Shown here: piece by piece, positions 10,699 to 19,919 of the stretch
Numbering within the stretch: the stretch's first letter is position 1
Layout: the number at the start of each line of letters is the position of its first letter
From: Brachybacterium sp. EE-P12
GTDB lineage: Bacteria > Actinomycetota > Actinomycetes > Actinomycetales > Dermabacteraceae
Length of the DNA: 64,000 bases
Assembly: GCF_003711805.1 (NCBI RefSeq)
Contig: NZ_QXCP01000001.1
Coordinates: forward strand, 110,574-174,573
Direction: 5' to 3'
The notes under the pieces: generated by a model
Database searches by the model: none
The model's input: only the letters and a program-made list of their open reading frames with translations
Told to the model about the DNA's origin: nothing
Made by a program: the position numbers and the translations under genes

Positions 10699-11931
10699 AT
10701 GACCCTCGACCCCGTCCTCCGCCTCCGACTCTCGACGATGATGTTCCTGGAGTTCTTCGTGTGGGGCGCCTGGTTTGTCACGCTCGGCACCTATCTCGCC
10801 GCGGACCTCGGCGCGAGCGGCAGCCAGATCGCGCTGGCCTTCCTCACCCAGTCCCTCGGCGCGATCCTCGCCCCCTTCATCGTGGGGCTGATCGCCGACC
10901 GCTTCTTCGCCGCGCAGCGCATCCTCGGCGTGCTGCACCTGTTCAGCGCCGTGATGCTGTTCCTCGCGGGCAGGCAGCAGGAGTTCGGCGCGTTCTTCGT
11001 GTTCGCGCTGCTGGCGATGATCTCCTTCATGCCGACGCTCGCGCTCGCCAACTCGATCTCCTTCCGCCGCCTCGACAGCCCCGAGCGGCAGTTCCCCGCG
11101 ATCCGCGTGTTCGGCACCATCGGCTGGATCATCGCAGGGCTCCTCATCGGCTGGCTCGGCTGGGAGGCCGGCGGCGCCCTGGGGAACACCTTCGTCATGG
11201 CGGCGATCGGCTCCGGCCTGCTGGGCGTGTACGCCTTCACCCTCCCGCACACCCCGCCGGAGCCGACGGGCGACCGGGTCACCGTGCGCGACGTGCTCGG
11301 GCTGGACGCGCTCGCGCTGCTGAAGTCCCGCTCCTATCTGGTGTTCTTCCTCGCCTCGATCCTGATCTGCATCCCGCTCGCGTTCTACTACAACTTCACC
11401 AACCTCTATCTCAACGAGATCGGGGTGCGGTCGGCGGCGGCCGTGCAGTCCCTCGGCCAGGTCTCCGAGGCGCTGTTCCTGCTGATCATGCCGCTGATGC
11501 TGAAGAAGCTCGGGATCAAGCGCACCCTCCTGATCGGCATGCTCGCCTGGGCGCTGCGCTACGCCCTGTTCGCCTTCGGGGACGCCGGATCGCTGCTGTG
11601 GCTGGTGATCATCGGGCTGGTGCTGCACGGGGTCTGCTACGACTTCTTCTTCGTCGCCGGGCAGATCTACACCGACCGCTTCGCCCCCAAGCACGTGCGC
11701 AGCGCCGCCCAGGGCCTGATCTCGCTCGCCACCTACGGGGTGGGCCTGCTGATCGGCTCGCTCATCTCCGGCCCCATCGTCGACGCCTTCCTCGCGGCCG
11801 ACGGCACCCACCAGTGGCGCGCCATCTGGCTCATCCCGGCGGCGCTCGCCGTCGGCGTCGCGCTGTTCTTCGCGGCGCTGTTCCGCGAGCGGGAGACCGC
11901 CGCGGCGGCAGAGGTCCCGCAGTCGGCCTGA
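10699..11931 (+). CDS. Nucleoside:H+ symporter-type MFS transporter (NupG/XapB-like)
   Basis: This 410-residue, 12-helix major facilitator protein begins LRLRLSTMMFLEFFVWGAWFVTLGTYL, the hallmark opening of the nucleoside:H+ symporter subfamily. Further helices are visible throughout, with VGLIADRFFAAQRILG as the loop 2-3 motif and FNYTNLYLNEIG-like FYYNFTNLYLNEIG in the second half. Import of nucleosides driven by the proton gradient is the family activity, but the substrate cannot be read here. ATG 10699 was chosen over the upstream ATG because homology starts there and TAGATT (10685-10690) suggests a start site just before it. It is convergent with the Lrp gene that follows. Confidence 0.85.
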   Translation: MTLDPVLRLRLSTMMFLEFFVWGAWFVTLGTYLAADLGASGSQIALAFLTQSLGAILAPFIVGLIADRFFAAQRILGVLHLFSAVMLFLAGRQQEFGAFFVFALLAMISFMPTLALANSISFRRLDSPERQFPAIRVFGTIGWIIAGLLIGWLGWEAGGALGNTFVMAAIGSGLLGVYAFTLPHTPPEPTGDRVTVRDVLGLDALALLKSRSYLVFFLASILICIPLAFYYNFTNLYLNEIGVRSAAAVQSLGQVSEALFLLIMPLMLKKLGIKRTLLIGMLAWALRYALFAFGDAGSLLWLVIIGLVLHGVCYDFFFVAGQIYTDRFAPKHVRSAAQGLISLATYGVGLLIGSLISGPIVDAFLAADGTHQWRAIWLIPAALAVGVALFFAALFRERETAAAAEVPQSA

Positions 11932-11952
11932 GCAGCGGTCCCCGAGCCTCCC

Positions 11953-12381
11953 CTACACCGTCCGTAGCGAGCTGAACAGCAGGTTCGTCTGCGTGGAGCG
12001 CACGCCCGGGATCGCCCGCACCCGCTCCAGCACGAGGTCGAACTCGGCGAGGTTCCGGGCCCGGATCTGCAGGACGAGGTCCCAGGTGCCGGTGGTCGAG
12101 TGGAGCTGCTCGAGCTCGGGATAGCCGCGCAGCTCTCGCACGATCTCGGGGCTGCGGCTGTTCTCTGTCGCGACCAGCATCACGCCCTGCACGGAGTCGT
12201 GCTCCAGATCGCCGCTGACACGGATGGTGAACCCCTCGATCACGCCGTTGTCCACGAGGCGGTCGATCCGAGAGGTGACCGTCGAGCGGTTCACGCCGAG
12301 CTCGCGCGCGAGGACCGCCACGGGAGTGCGGCTGTTCGAGCGCAGGAGGGCGATGAGGCGGTAGTCGAGATCGTCGAGCAC
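11953..12381 (-). CDS. Lrp/AsnC family regulator divergent from a LysE exporter
   Basis: This is a 142-residue Lrp/AsnC protein. The winged-helix part is LDDLDYRLIALLRSNSRTPVAVLARELGVNRSTVTSRIDRLVDNGVIEGF (start GTG 12381). The ligand-binding RAM domain contains TTGTWDLVLQIRARNLAEFD and ends PGVRSTQTNLLFS. It reads away from the LysE-family gene at 12545 and most likely senses an amino acid and controls that exporter, the usual arrangement for lysE/lysG- or Lrp-type pairs. A 29-bp dyad in the shared intergenic region (12404-12432) is its probable operator. Confidence 0.9.
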   Translation of the reverse strand: MLDDLDYRLIALLRSNSRTPVAVLARELGVNRSTVTSRIDRLVDNGVIEGFTIRVSGDLEHDSVQGVMLVATENSRSPEIVRELRGYPELEQLHSTTGTWDLVLQIRARNLAEFDLVLERVRAIPGVRSTQTNLLFSSLRTV

Positions 12382-12403
12382 GCAGTCAGCGTACTGCCAC
12401 CCA

Positions 12404-12432
12404 GCAGAGTGCGCGGGCGAGTGGCACTCTGC
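12404..12432. promoter_or_regulatory. Probable Lrp operator between lrp and lysE-like genes
   Basis: GCAGAGTGC (12404-12412) and GCACTCTGC (12424-12432) form a perfect inverted repeat with an 11-bp spacer, close to the Lrp start and 113 bp before the exporter. The AGAGTG/CACTCT half-site also appears in the operator candidate before the branched-chain operon (49165-49183). Confidence 0.6.
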
Positions 12433-12544
12433 CCGGCATCTCGGTGATTGCGGCACCGCAGCGACGCCTCCTACAGTCACTGTCGGCCCAGGTGAGGGCG
12501 TGATTCCGGGAGCTCTTCCCGCAGTGAGAACATGGTGGTGAGAA

Positions 12545-13174
12545 GTGCTCGACGTGTCCGTCCTGCCCGCGTTCCTGCTGGCCGTCACGGTCATCCTCGT
12601 GACCCCCGGACCGGACATGGCGTTCATGGTCGCCACCGGCATCGGCCAGGGCAGGCGCGCCGCCGTCCGCGGCGCGTTGGGGGTCACCTCGGCCATGACG
12701 ATCTGGGTGCTCGTCGCGGCCACGGGACTCGGCGTCGCACTCGCCCAGGTGCCCGCGGCGCTGGACGCGATCCGCCTCGCCGGCGCCGGCTACCTGGCTG
12801 TCCTCGCGATCACCACCTGGCGCCGCGCGGGCGCCCCGCTCGCCGAGGCCGCGACGGTGCCGAACGTGTTCCGCCGGGGCTTCGTCGTGAACATCACCAA
12901 CCCGAAGATCGCGCTGTTCTTCGTGGCCTTCCTGCCCCAGTTCCTGGGCACGGCGGGCGGCTCCGGGGAGAACCCCTTCGCGCAGATCCTCATGCTGGGC
13001 CTGCTCCTGCAGCTGACGGGCCTGGTCACCGATCTGGCGATCGGCGGCGCGGCGGGGCTCTTCCGCGACGCGGTGCTCGGCCGCCCCCGTGTGCGGCACG
13101 TCCTCGACGGCGCGGCCGGCACCGTCTACGCCGCGCTCGCCGTGCTGCTCGTCCTGGGGGTCATGCGGCAGTAG
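12545..13174 (+). CDS. LysE/RhtB family amino-acid exporter
   Basis: This is a 209-residue, six-helix exporter. It opens with [41 protein letters not shown], the conserved LysE/RhtB start with the TPGPDM motif. The family signature FRRGFVVNITNPKIALFFVAFLPQF is in the middle. Such proteins export amino acids or their analogues in exchange for protons. The divergent Lrp-type gene suggests control by an intracellular amino acid. The GTG start at 12545 has only a weak purine-rich site (GAGAA). Confidence 0.9.
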   Translation: MLDVSVLPAFLLAVTVILVTPGPDMAFMVATGIGQGRRAAVRGALGVTSAMTIWVLVAATGLGVALAQVPAALDAIRLAGAGYLAVLAITTWRRAGAPLAEAATVPNVFRRGFVVNITNPKIALFFVAFLPQFLGTAGGSGENPFAQILMLGLLLQLTGLVTDLAIGGAAGLFRDAVLGRPRVRHVLDGAAGTVYAALAVLLVLGVMRQ

Positions 13175-13206
13175 CCTGCGCCGCGCACCGGCGGCAGACT
13201 GGGGGC

Positions 13207-13899
13207 ATGACCATCTCCGACCAGGACAGCACCCAGACCCTCACGGCCCTCGTCACCGGCGCGACCAGCGGGATCGGTCGCGAGGTCGCCCTGCAGCTCG
13301 CCGAGCTCGGCTGGCGGGTGATCGCCGTCGGCCGCGACCGGGAGGCCCTCACACAGCTCGACGAGGCCTCCGCGCTGATCACCTCGCGCGCCGCGGACCT
13401 GCTCGCGGACGACCTCGCCGCCCTCGTGCCCGAGAGCGTGGACGCCCTGGTCCACGCCGCCGGGATCTCCCCGTCCACTCGCGTCGAGGATACGGCCGAC
13501 GAGGACTGGGAACGGGTCTTCGCCCTCAACGTCACCGCCGGCGCGTCGCTCGCCCGGCACGCCCTGCCCGCCCTGCGTCGCTCCCGCGGCACCGTCGTGT
13601 TCGTGAACTCCGGCGCCGGCACCGCCGCCCGCCCCCGCAACGCCCCGTACGCCGCGAGCAAGCACGCTCTGCGCGCGCTCGCCAATGGCCTCCGGGCCGA
13701 GGAGGAGGCGAGCGGGGTGAGGGTCACGACCGTCTACCCCGGGCCCACCGACACCCCGATGTTCGGCGGGGACGTGGACCGCAGCGAGCTGATCCGTCCC
13801 TCCTCCGTCGCGAGGGCGGTGGTCATGGCCATCACGGCGAGCGAGGACGTGCAGCTCACCGACATCCACGTCCGGCCCCGCCGCGAGCTGTCCTGGTGA
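13207..13899 (+). CDS. Short-chain dehydrogenase/reductase (SDR)
   Basis: This is a 230-residue classical SDR. The Rossmann nucleotide site is VTGATSGIGREVA (TGxxxGIG), the NAG-equivalent is HAAGIS, and the active-site serine is in VFVNSGAGT. The YxxxK motif is YAASKHALRALANGL, followed by VYPGPTDTPMF. Arg42-Asp after VGRD suggests NADP(H). The substrate is unknown. It starts 32 bp after the exporter gene and could be co-transcribed; CAGACT seven bases before the ATG could also give a leaderless message of its own. Confidence 0.92.
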   Translation: MTISDQDSTQTLTALVTGATSGIGREVALQLAELGWRVIAVGRDREALTQLDEASALITSRAADLLADDLAALVPESVDALVHAAGISPSTRVEDTADEDWERVFALNVTAGASLARHALPALRRSRGTVVFVNSGAGTAARPRNAPYAASKHALRALANGLRAEEEASGVRVTTVYPGPTDTPMFGGDVDRSELIRPSSVARAVVMAITASEDVQLTDIHVRPRRELSW

Positions 13900-13987
13900 G
13901 TCGGAGGCCGTCGGTGCGCCAGCCCGCGTGACCCGAGTGCCGCTCCGTCGACGGCTCCGCACCCTCCATCTGGATCGCCGCGCTCAG

Positions 13988-14006
13988 TGAGGTTAGGCTC
14001 ACCTCA
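13988..14006 (+). promoter_or_regulatory. Iron box (DtxR/IdeR operator) before the VOC gene
   Basis: TGAGGTTAGGCTCACCTCA matches the DtxR/IdeR consensus TTAGGTTAGGCTAACCTAA at 16 of 19 positions. The two halves are inverted repeats of each other at 8 of 9 positions. It lies 55 bp before the VOC start and overlaps a possible -10 (TAGGCT), the position expected for iron-dependent repression. Confidence 0.7.
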
Positions 14007-14061
14007 TCGGACGGGGGCGGCGGTGTCCTCCCTCGCGACGGCCACGAGGAGGAGACCCCCG

Positions 14062-14838
14062 ATGTACGACCAGAACCCGCGCTTCGACCACCTGATCCAC
14101 TGGGTCGAGGACCTCGACGCCGCGATGGTCGCGTACGACGCGCTCGGCCTTCCCGCCCGCGCGGCCCTGACCATGCCCGGCTTCCGCAATGCCGCTTGGG
14201 GCGTGGATGATGCGCGCTACGTGGAGCTGGCCGCGGTGGAGGACTGGCGGGCGGTCGCGGACTCGAAGTACGCCGAGGGGCTCGCGCTGCTGCGCCCCGC
14301 GGTCGAGGCCCTGGACGGGGAGGGACCGCTGACCTTCGCCGTGGACGTGCACGACGCCCGGGAGGTCGCGGCCCGGCTGCGATCGGCCGGACGGCAGGTG
14401 CGCGAGGTCGAGGTGCGCTTCGAGGAGAAGGACGCCGGTTTCGTCGAGGTGCTCCTCGAGGACGCGCCGCCGTCCTTCCCCTTCTTCATCAGCTATGACC
14501 CACCGCGGGACGTCATCGCGCAGATGCGGGCGGAGCGCCGCGAGGCAGCACGGGCGGAGGCCGGAGACACAGGCGGAGCCCCGGCTGCTGGCTCCGAGGA
14601 GATGGGCCCCGACCTCGCCGCCCTGCTGGTGCGCAGCCATGACCCCGAGGGCGGGGCGAGGATCCTCGGCGAGCTGCTCTCGCTGCCCGTGCTCGGCAGC
14701 ACGGTCGAGCTGCCGGGTGCGGAGGTGCGCTTCGAGGCCGGAGGCCCGGCAGGGCTGTTCGGGATCGCGGTGCGCGGCGCGGGCCTCGGCGCGGAGCCGC
14801 GCGAGGTGGCGGGCCTGCAGGTGGTCCCCGAGGAGTGA
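14062..14838 (+). CDS. VOC superfamily (glyoxalase-like) protein, probably iron-regulated
   Basis: This 258-residue protein starts RFDHLIHWVEDLDAAMVAYDALGLPARA, typical of the glyoxalase-like domain with a metal-site histidine (FDHL). AAWGVDDARYVELAAVED follows, and FVEVLLEDAPPSFPFFISYD ends the first half. A Gly/Ala linker near residue 175 separates a weaker second module (LLVRSHDPEGGARILGELL). VOC proteins are metal-dependent lyases, isomerases or dioxygenases, or binding proteins; the substrate is unknown. ATG 14062 has a strong AGGAGG site. The iron box upstream suggests it is induced when iron is scarce, which is not usual for this protein type. Confidence 0.85.
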   Translation: MYDQNPRFDHLIHWVEDLDAAMVAYDALGLPARAALTMPGFRNAAWGVDDARYVELAAVEDWRAVADSKYAEGLALLRPAVEALDGEGPLTFAVDVHDAREVAARLRSAGRQVREVEVRFEEKDAGFVEVLLEDAPPSFPFFISYDPPRDVIAQMRAERREAARAEAGDTGGAPAAGSEEMGPDLAALLVRSHDPEGGARILGELLSLPVLGSTVELPGAEVRFEAGGPAGLFGIAVRGAGLGAEPREVAGLQVVPEE

Positions 14839-14853
14839 GCCGGTGATCCCGAC

Positions 14854-16479
14854 TCACTCGTCGGCCGAGGGCGCGTGCCGCTCGAGGAACTCGAGCATCG
14901 CCACCCGGTCCACCCCGGTGAAGGTGCCGGTCGGCATCGCCGCCAGCAGCGAGGCGTGCAGGCGCGCGACCGGCCACACGGAGCCCTGCCACCGCTCCAC
15001 CAGCTCCGGCGCGGGCTCGCGGCAGCAGTCGGGGTCCGGGCAGCTCGAGGCGTGGCGCACGTTCGTCTCCCGCCCCCGGAACCAGCGCGTGTGGGCGAAG
15101 TCCGTGCCCACCGAGATCGAGAACTCGCCGCCGGAGCCGGACTCGATGCGGGAGGTGCACCAGTAGGTGCCGCCCGGCTTGTCCGTGTACTGGCTGTACT
15201 GCCGCATCCGGTCCTCGGCCCGGAACACGCGCCGCGCGCTCCACCACCGGCACACCAGCTGACCCTCGACCGCGCCGAGCGCATCGGTGGGGAAGCGGAC
15301 GTGGTCGTTCTGGTACGCCTTCACGATCGTGCCCGAGGAATGCACCTTCAGGAAGTGCACGGGGATGTCGAGGTGATGGGTGGCGAGGTTCGTGAAGCGG
15401 TGCGCAGCCAGCTCGTAGGTCACCGCGAACTCGTCGCGCAGGTCCTCGACCGACAGCTCCCGCTGCGCCTTCGCGGCCTGCAGGAACGCGCTGGCTCCGT
15501 GCTCGGGCACGAGCATCGCCGCGGCCAGGTAGTTCACCTCGACCCGCTGCCGCAGCAGCTCGCCGTAGTCCGCGGGCTCGGCCATCCCCAGCACGTGCGC
15601 GGCCAGGGCCTGCAGCACGGTGGTGCGCGGGTCGGCGGCGTCGCGCCCGAGCGGCAGGTAGATCCGCATGGACGACGCGTCGGTGATCGAGCGTGCGGAG
15701 TGGGGGAGGTCCGGCACGGAGTGCAGGGTGAAGCCGAGCTCCTCGGCGAGCAGCGAGACCTTGCGGTGGGAGAGCGGTCCGCCGCTGTGACCGATCCGGG
15801 CCAGCAGCTCGCGCGCCGTTTCCTCGAGGGAGGGGTAGTAGTTGCCCGCCTCGGACTGCTCCTGGCGCAGCTGCCCGTTGACCCGCCGCGCCTCCTCCGG
15901 GGTCGCCGCGCGCTGCTCGTGGAGGCGCCGCAGCTCCTCGTGCAGGGTCAGGATCGTCTCGATCGCGGCGTCGGAGAGGGTCTTGCGCACGGGCAGGTCG
16001 GGGAGCCCGAGCCCCTGGTAGAGGGCCCCGGCCTGCGCCTTCTCGAGCGCGATCTCGAGCGCCGCCCGACGGGACGGAGGCTCGGGATCCAGCAGGTCCT
16101 CGACCCCCACCTCGAGCGCGCGGGCGATCCGGCGCAGCTCTCCGAGGCGGAGCTCGCGCCTGCCGTTCTCGATCACCGACAGCTGCGAGGGGGCCCGGTC
16201 CAGGGCCGCGGCGAGCTCGGCGAGGGACAGGCCCCGTGCGGTGCGTGCGGCGCGGATCCGTCGGCCGATGAGGAGCGGGTCCACCTCGTCGTCGGGGTCG
16301 GGCGCGCGCCCGTCGACCGCAGAGGAGGGGCGGCCGACGAGCGTCCGGACATCGGTGACGGTCCGGCGCGCGCCCTCGGCGGCCCTGCGCGCGCCCTCGG
16401 CGGGTCGGGGCGCGGCGGCGCCGGGGCGGCGCGGGGCGGCGTCGGGTCCTCGGCCGGGGGTGCGGGGCTGCGCGGTCAT
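14854..16479 (-). CDS. ramB: RamB-type regulator of acetate/glyoxylate metabolism
   Basis: This 541-residue regulator has a long disordered Arg/Pro/Ala-rich N-terminus (about 65 residues). An XRE-type helix-turn-helix follows (IGRRIRAARTARGLSLAELAAALDRAPSQLSVIENGRREL), then an IrrE/DUF955-type peptidase-like domain around LLAEELGFTLHSVPDLPHSARSI and RVEVNYLAAAMLVPE. The conserved C-terminal domain is rich in Cys/Trp (CRWWSARRVF, SSCPDPDCC). This architecture is that of RamB/ScfR, which represses aceA and aceB in Corynebacterium and controls icl1 in Mycobacterium. It is divergent from aceA here, with the shared promoter region between them. Confidence 0.9.
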   Translation of the reverse strand: MTAQPRTPGRGPDAAPRRPGAAAPRPAEGARRAAEGARRTVTDVRTLVGRPSSAVDGRAPDPDDEVDPLLIGRRIRAARTARGLSLAELAAALDRAPSQLSVIENGRRELRLGELRRIARALEVGVEDLLDPEPPSRRAALEIALEKAQAGALYQGLGLPDLPVRKTLSDAAIETILTLHEELRRLHEQRAATPEEARRVNGQLRQEQSEAGNYYPSLEETARELLARIGHSGGPLSHRKVSLLAEELGFTLHSVPDLPHSARSITDASSMRIYLPLGRDAADPRTTVLQALAAHVLGMAEPADYGELLRQRVEVNYLAAAMLVPEHGASAFLQAAKAQRELSVEDLRDEFAVTYELAAHRFTNLATHHLDIPVHFLKVHSSGTIVKAYQNDHVRFPTDALGAVEGQLVCRWWSARRVFRAEDRMRQYSQYTDKPGGTYWCTSRIESGSGGEFSISVGTDFAHTRWFRGRETNVRHASSCPDPDCCREPAPELVERWQGSVWPVARLHASLLAAMPTGTFTGVDRVAMLEFLERHAPSADE

Positions 16480-16507
16480 GTCGGCCAGAGTGACACAGGT
16501 TACTTCT

Positions 16508-16536
16508 GAAGAACAGAAATTTCGCAGAAGTTCTTC
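16508..16536. promoter_or_regulatory. Probable RamB operator in the ramB-aceA promoter region
   Basis: GAAGAAC (16508-16514) and GTTCTTC (16530-16536) are a perfect inverted repeat with a 15-bp spacer. Inside it, the minus strand reads AACTTCTGCGAAA (16520-16532), close to the AAACTTTGCAAA-type RamB site known from Corynebacterium. The stretch is unusually A+T-rich for this genome. Confidence 0.55.
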
Positions 16537-16646
16537 CGGTTCGGGTCTTCTGAGCGGGTCCGGGAGCGGCAAGTGTGTGACCACTCGACGAAGTTCGCCG
16601 AGAGCGGCACCCCCAGTGGATGCCCCTTCACCCCGAGGAGCCGACG

Positions 16647-17984
16647 ATGACCACCCCGACCCACCCCGCCCCGCGCAGCACCAGCCGTCCCGGGGACCCG
16701 ACCATGACCGCCGAGGAGCTAGCCCGCGACTGGGAGATCGACCCGCGCTGGAAGGGCGTCCGCCGCGACCACACCGCAGACGACGTCCTCTCCCTCGCCG
16801 GCCCCGTCCGCGAGGAGCACACCCTCGCCCGCCGCGGCGCACAGCGCCTCTGGGAGCTGATCCGGGAGAACGACACCGATCCCGGCTCCTGGATCTCGGC
16901 CCTCGGCGCCCTCACCGGGAACCAGGCCGTGCAGCAGGTGCGTGCCGGGCTGAAGGCCATCTACCTCTCCGGCTGGCAGGTCGCGGCCGACGCCAACCTC
17001 TCCGGCCAGACCTACCCCGACCAGTCGCTCTACCCCGCCAACTCGGTCCCCGCCGTCGTGCGCCGGATCAACAACGCGCTCCTGCGCGCCGGCCAGATCG
17101 AGTTCGCCGAGACCGGCAGCACCAGCCGCGACTGGCTGGCCCCGATCGTCGCCGACGCCGAGGCCGGCTTCGGCGGCGCGCTGAACGCCTACGAGCTGAT
17201 GCGCTCGATGATCGAGGCGGGCGCCGCGGGCGTGCACTGGGAGGACCAGCTGGCGAGCGAGAAGAAGTGCGGCCACCTGGGCGGGAAGGTGCTGATCCCC
17301 ACCTCCCAGCACGTGCGCACCCTGAACGCCGCCCGCCTCGCCGCGGACGTCTCCGGCACCCCGACCGTGATCATCGCCCGCACCGACGCGCTCGCCGCGA
17401 CGCTGCTGACCAGCGACGTCGACGAGCGGGACCGGCCCTTCCTCACCGGGGACCGCACCGCGGAGGGCTTCTACGAGGTCACCCCCGGGATCGAGCCGGT
17501 CATCGCGCGGGGCCTGGCCTATGCCGAGTACGCGGACCTGCTGTGGGTGGAGTCCTCCACGCCGGACCTCGAGCTCGCCCGGCGCTTCGCCGAGGCGATC
17601 CATCGCGAGTTCCCGGAGCAGAAGCTGGCCTACAACTGCTCGCCGAGCTTCAACTGGAAGCGGCACCTGGACGATGCGCAGATCGCCCGCTTCCAGCGCG
17701 AGCTCGCGGCGATGGGCTACGCCTTCCAGTTCATCACCCTGGCGGGCTTCCACTCCCTGAACCACGCGATGTTCGAGCTGGCCAGCGGCTATCGCGACCG
17801 GCAGATGAGCGCCTTCGTCGAGCTGCAGGAGGCGGAGTTCGCCTCCGCCGAGCACGGCTTCACCGCGCACCGTCACCAGGCCGAGGTGGGCACCGGCTAC
17901 TTCGATCGGGTCGCCACCGCCCTGAACCCCGCCTCCTCCACGCTCGCCCTCGCGGGCTCCACCGAGACGGCGCAGTTCCACTGA
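16647..17984 (+). CDS. aceA: Isocitrate lyase
   Basis: Isocitrate lyase splits isocitrate to glyoxylate and succinate, the first step of the glyoxylate bypass. The protein has 445 residues from ATG 16647, chosen for the GAGGAG site 7 bases upstream; an upstream in-frame ATG at 16620 has none. The active-site loop is [11 protein letters not shown] with the catalytic cysteine. [38 protein letters not shown] and the C-terminal [15 protein letters not shown] and TAEHRHQ-like [15 protein letters not shown] are family landmarks. It is divergent from ramB and is followed by aceB, so the complete bypass is encoded here. Confidence 0.97.
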   Translation: MTTPTHPAPRSTSRPGDPTMTAEELARDWEIDPRWKGVRRDHTADDVLSLAGPVREEHTLARRGAQRLWELIRENDTDPGSWISALGALTGNQAVQQVRAGLKAIYLSGWQVAADANLSGQTYPDQSLYPANSVPAVVRRINNALLRAGQIEFAETGSTSRDWLAPIVADAEAGFGGALNAYELMRSMIEAGAAGVHWEDQLASEKKCGHLGGKVLIPTSQHVRTLNAARLAADVSGTPTVIIARTDALAATLLTSDVDERDRPFLTGDRTAEGFYEVTPGIEPVIARGLAYAEYADLLWVESSTPDLELARRFAEAIHREFPEQKLAYNCSPSFNWKRHLDDAQIARFQRELAAMGYAFQFITLAGFHSLNHAMFELASGYRDRQMSAFVELQEAEFASAEHGFTAHRHQAEVGTGYFDRVATALNPASSTLALAGSTETAQFH

Positions 17985-17991
17985 GCACCGT

Positions 17992-18011
17992 CGGCCCCGT
18001 CGCCGGGGCCG
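17992..18011 (+). terminator. Hairpin between aceA and aceB
   Basis: CGGCCCCG pairs with CGGGGCCG around a TCGC loop, starting 8 bases after the aceA stop. There is no U tract. It could be a terminator giving aceB its own promoter, or a mark at which the message is processed or attenuated. Confidence 0.5.
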
Positions 18012-18138
18012 CGAGCGGAGACCCCGCCGCCCCCGGGCGAAGAACCAGCGTCCACCTGATCCGTCCCCTCGGCCCGCCACCCCGCGCCGGACCCCAACGA
18101 CCATCCTGACCAGCCACGTGTCCCGGAAGGACCTCGCC

Positions 18139-19824
18139 ATGACCCTCATCGACTACCGCCGCCCCCTCTCCGAGCAGCGCCCCGCCGCCGGCACCTCGAC
18201 CGACCCGTCGGCCCCCGACCGCAGCACCCCGCGCGGACGCCTCGAGGTCGTCGGCCCTCTGGGGCCCCGCTTCGAGGAGATCCTCACCCCCGAGGCGCTC
18301 GACTTCCTCGCCCTACTGCACGACCGCTTCGCGAGCCGACGCACCGAGCTGCTCGCCGCCCGCACCCTGCGCCGGGAGTCCATCGCGGGCGGGGCCATGT
18401 TCGACTTCCTCCCCGCCACCCGTGCGATCCGCGAGGACCGCAGCTGGCGCGTCGCCGGCCCCGGGCCCGGCCTCGAGGACCGACGCGTCGAGATCACCGG
18501 CCCCACCGATCGGAAGATGACGATCAACGCCCTGAACTCGGGGGCGAGGGTGTGGCTCGCCGACCACGAGGACGCGCTGAGCCCCACCTGGGACGCCGTC
18601 ATCGACGGGCAGCTGAACCTGCACGACGCGATCCGTCGGCAGATCGACTTCACCGGCGAGAACGGCAAGGAGTACCGCCTGGCCGAGGAGACGGCGACGA
18701 TCGTGTTCCGGCCCCGCGGCTGGCACCTGCCCGAGCAGCATCTGCGCTGGGTGCGGGCCGACGGCCGCTCGATGCGGGCCTCCGCCTCGCTGGTCGACGC
18801 GGGGCTGTACCTCTTCCACAACGCGCGCGAGCTGATCGAGCGCGGCTCCGGCCCCTACCTCTACCTGCCCAAGCTCGAGTCCCATCTCGAGGCGCGGCTG
18901 TGGGACGAGGTGTTCGCCACCGCCGAGCGCCGGCTCGGGATCGAGCACGGCACGATCCGCGCGACCGTGCTCATCGAGACCCTTCCCGCGGCCTTCGAGA
19001 TGGAGGAGATCCTCTACGAGCTGCGCGATCACTGCGCGGGGCTGAACGCGGGGCGCTGGGACTATCTCTTCTCGATCATCAAGATGTTCCGCGACCGGGG
19101 CCGACGCCGCGTGCTCCCGGACCGCTCGCAGCTGACGATGACCGTGCCGTTCATGCGGGCGTACACCGAGCTGCTGGTCGCGACCTGCCACCGCCGCGGC
19201 GCTCATGCGATCGGCGGGATGAGCGCCTTCATCCCCGACCGCCGGGACCCGGAGGTGACGCGGCAGGCGCTGGTCATGGTCGCCGAGGACAAGCAGCGCG
19301 AGGCGAGCGACGGCTTCGACGGCACCTGGGTGGCGCATCCGGACCTGGTGCCCGCCGCGCAGGCCGAGTTCGACGCGGTCCTGGGCGAGCGTCCGCACCA
19401 GGTGGACCGGCTGCGCGAGGACGTGCATGTGACCGCCGAGGACCTGCTCGACCTCGAGGTCGAGGGCGGGGCCATCACGGCCCAGGGGATCCGGCAGAAC
19501 ATCCGCGTCTCCCTGCGTTACCTCGATGCCTGGCTGCGCGGCGCGGGCGCCGTCGCGATCGACCACCTCATGGAGGACGCGGCGACCGTGGAGATCTCCC
19601 GCTCGCAGCTGTGGCAGTGGATCACCCAGGGGATGCTCACCGACGAGGGCATGCCGGTGACGCGGGAGCGGGTCGAGTACTTTATCGACCGCGCCGTGCT
19701 GGAGCTCGACACCGAGCAGGGCAGCCGTATCCCGGAGGCGGCCGAGCTGCTCAAGGAGGCGGTGCTGGGCGAGGAGTTCCCCGCCTTCCTCACCACGGGT
19801 GCCTACGAGCGCCACCTGGGGTGA
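18139..19824 (+). CDS. aceB: Malate synthase A
   Basis: Malate synthase condenses glyoxylate with acetyl-CoA to malate, the second step of the glyoxylate bypass. The protein has 561 residues from ATG 18139, which has GGAAGGA upstream; the in-frame ATG at 18118 has none. Its length and the motifs [60 protein letters not shown] (catalytic and Mg-binding residues), [11 protein letters not shown] and [13 protein letters not shown] place it in the A type, not the larger G type common in mycobacteria. It lies 154 bp after aceA, with a hairpin between. Confidence 0.97.
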   Translation: MTLIDYRRPLSEQRPAAGTSTDPSAPDRSTPRGRLEVVGPLGPRFEEILTPEALDFLALLHDRFASRRTELLAARTLRRESIAGGAMFDFLPATRAIREDRSWRVAGPGPGLEDRRVEITGPTDRKMTINALNSGARVWLADHEDALSPTWDAVIDGQLNLHDAIRRQIDFTGENGKEYRLAEETATIVFRPRGWHLPEQHLRWVRADGRSMRASASLVDAGLYLFHNARELIERGSGPYLYLPKLESHLEARLWDEVFATAERRLGIEHGTIRATVLIETLPAAFEMEEILYELRDHCAGLNAGRWDYLFSIIKMFRDRGRRRVLPDRSQLTMTVPFMRAYTELLVATCHRRGAHAIGGMSAFIPDRRDPEVTRQALVMVAEDKQREASDGFDGTWVAHPDLVPAAQAEFDAVLGERPHQVDRLREDVHVTAEDLLDLEVEGGAITAQGIRQNIRVSLRYLDAWLRGAGAVAIDHLMEDAATVEISRSQLWQWITQGMLTDEGMPVTRERVEYFIDRAVLELDTEQGSRIPEAAELLKEAVLGEEFPAFLTTGAYERHLG

Positions 19825-19864
19825 GGCAGGGGCGGCGAGCAGGTCGAGCGACGGTCGGTCGGGC

Positions 19865-19908
19865 CGGCGCACGGGCGACGTCGGGACGGTCCGGTCGCCC
19901 GTGCGCCG
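19865..19908. terminator. Bidirectional terminator between aceB and the MerR gene
   Basis: A perfect 15-bp stem (19865-19879 with 19894-19908, core GGCGCACGGGCGAC and its complement) with a 14-base loop lies between the two converging genes, 40 bp after the aceB stop. Confidence 0.75.
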
Positions 19909-19919
19909 ACCCGGCGCGC

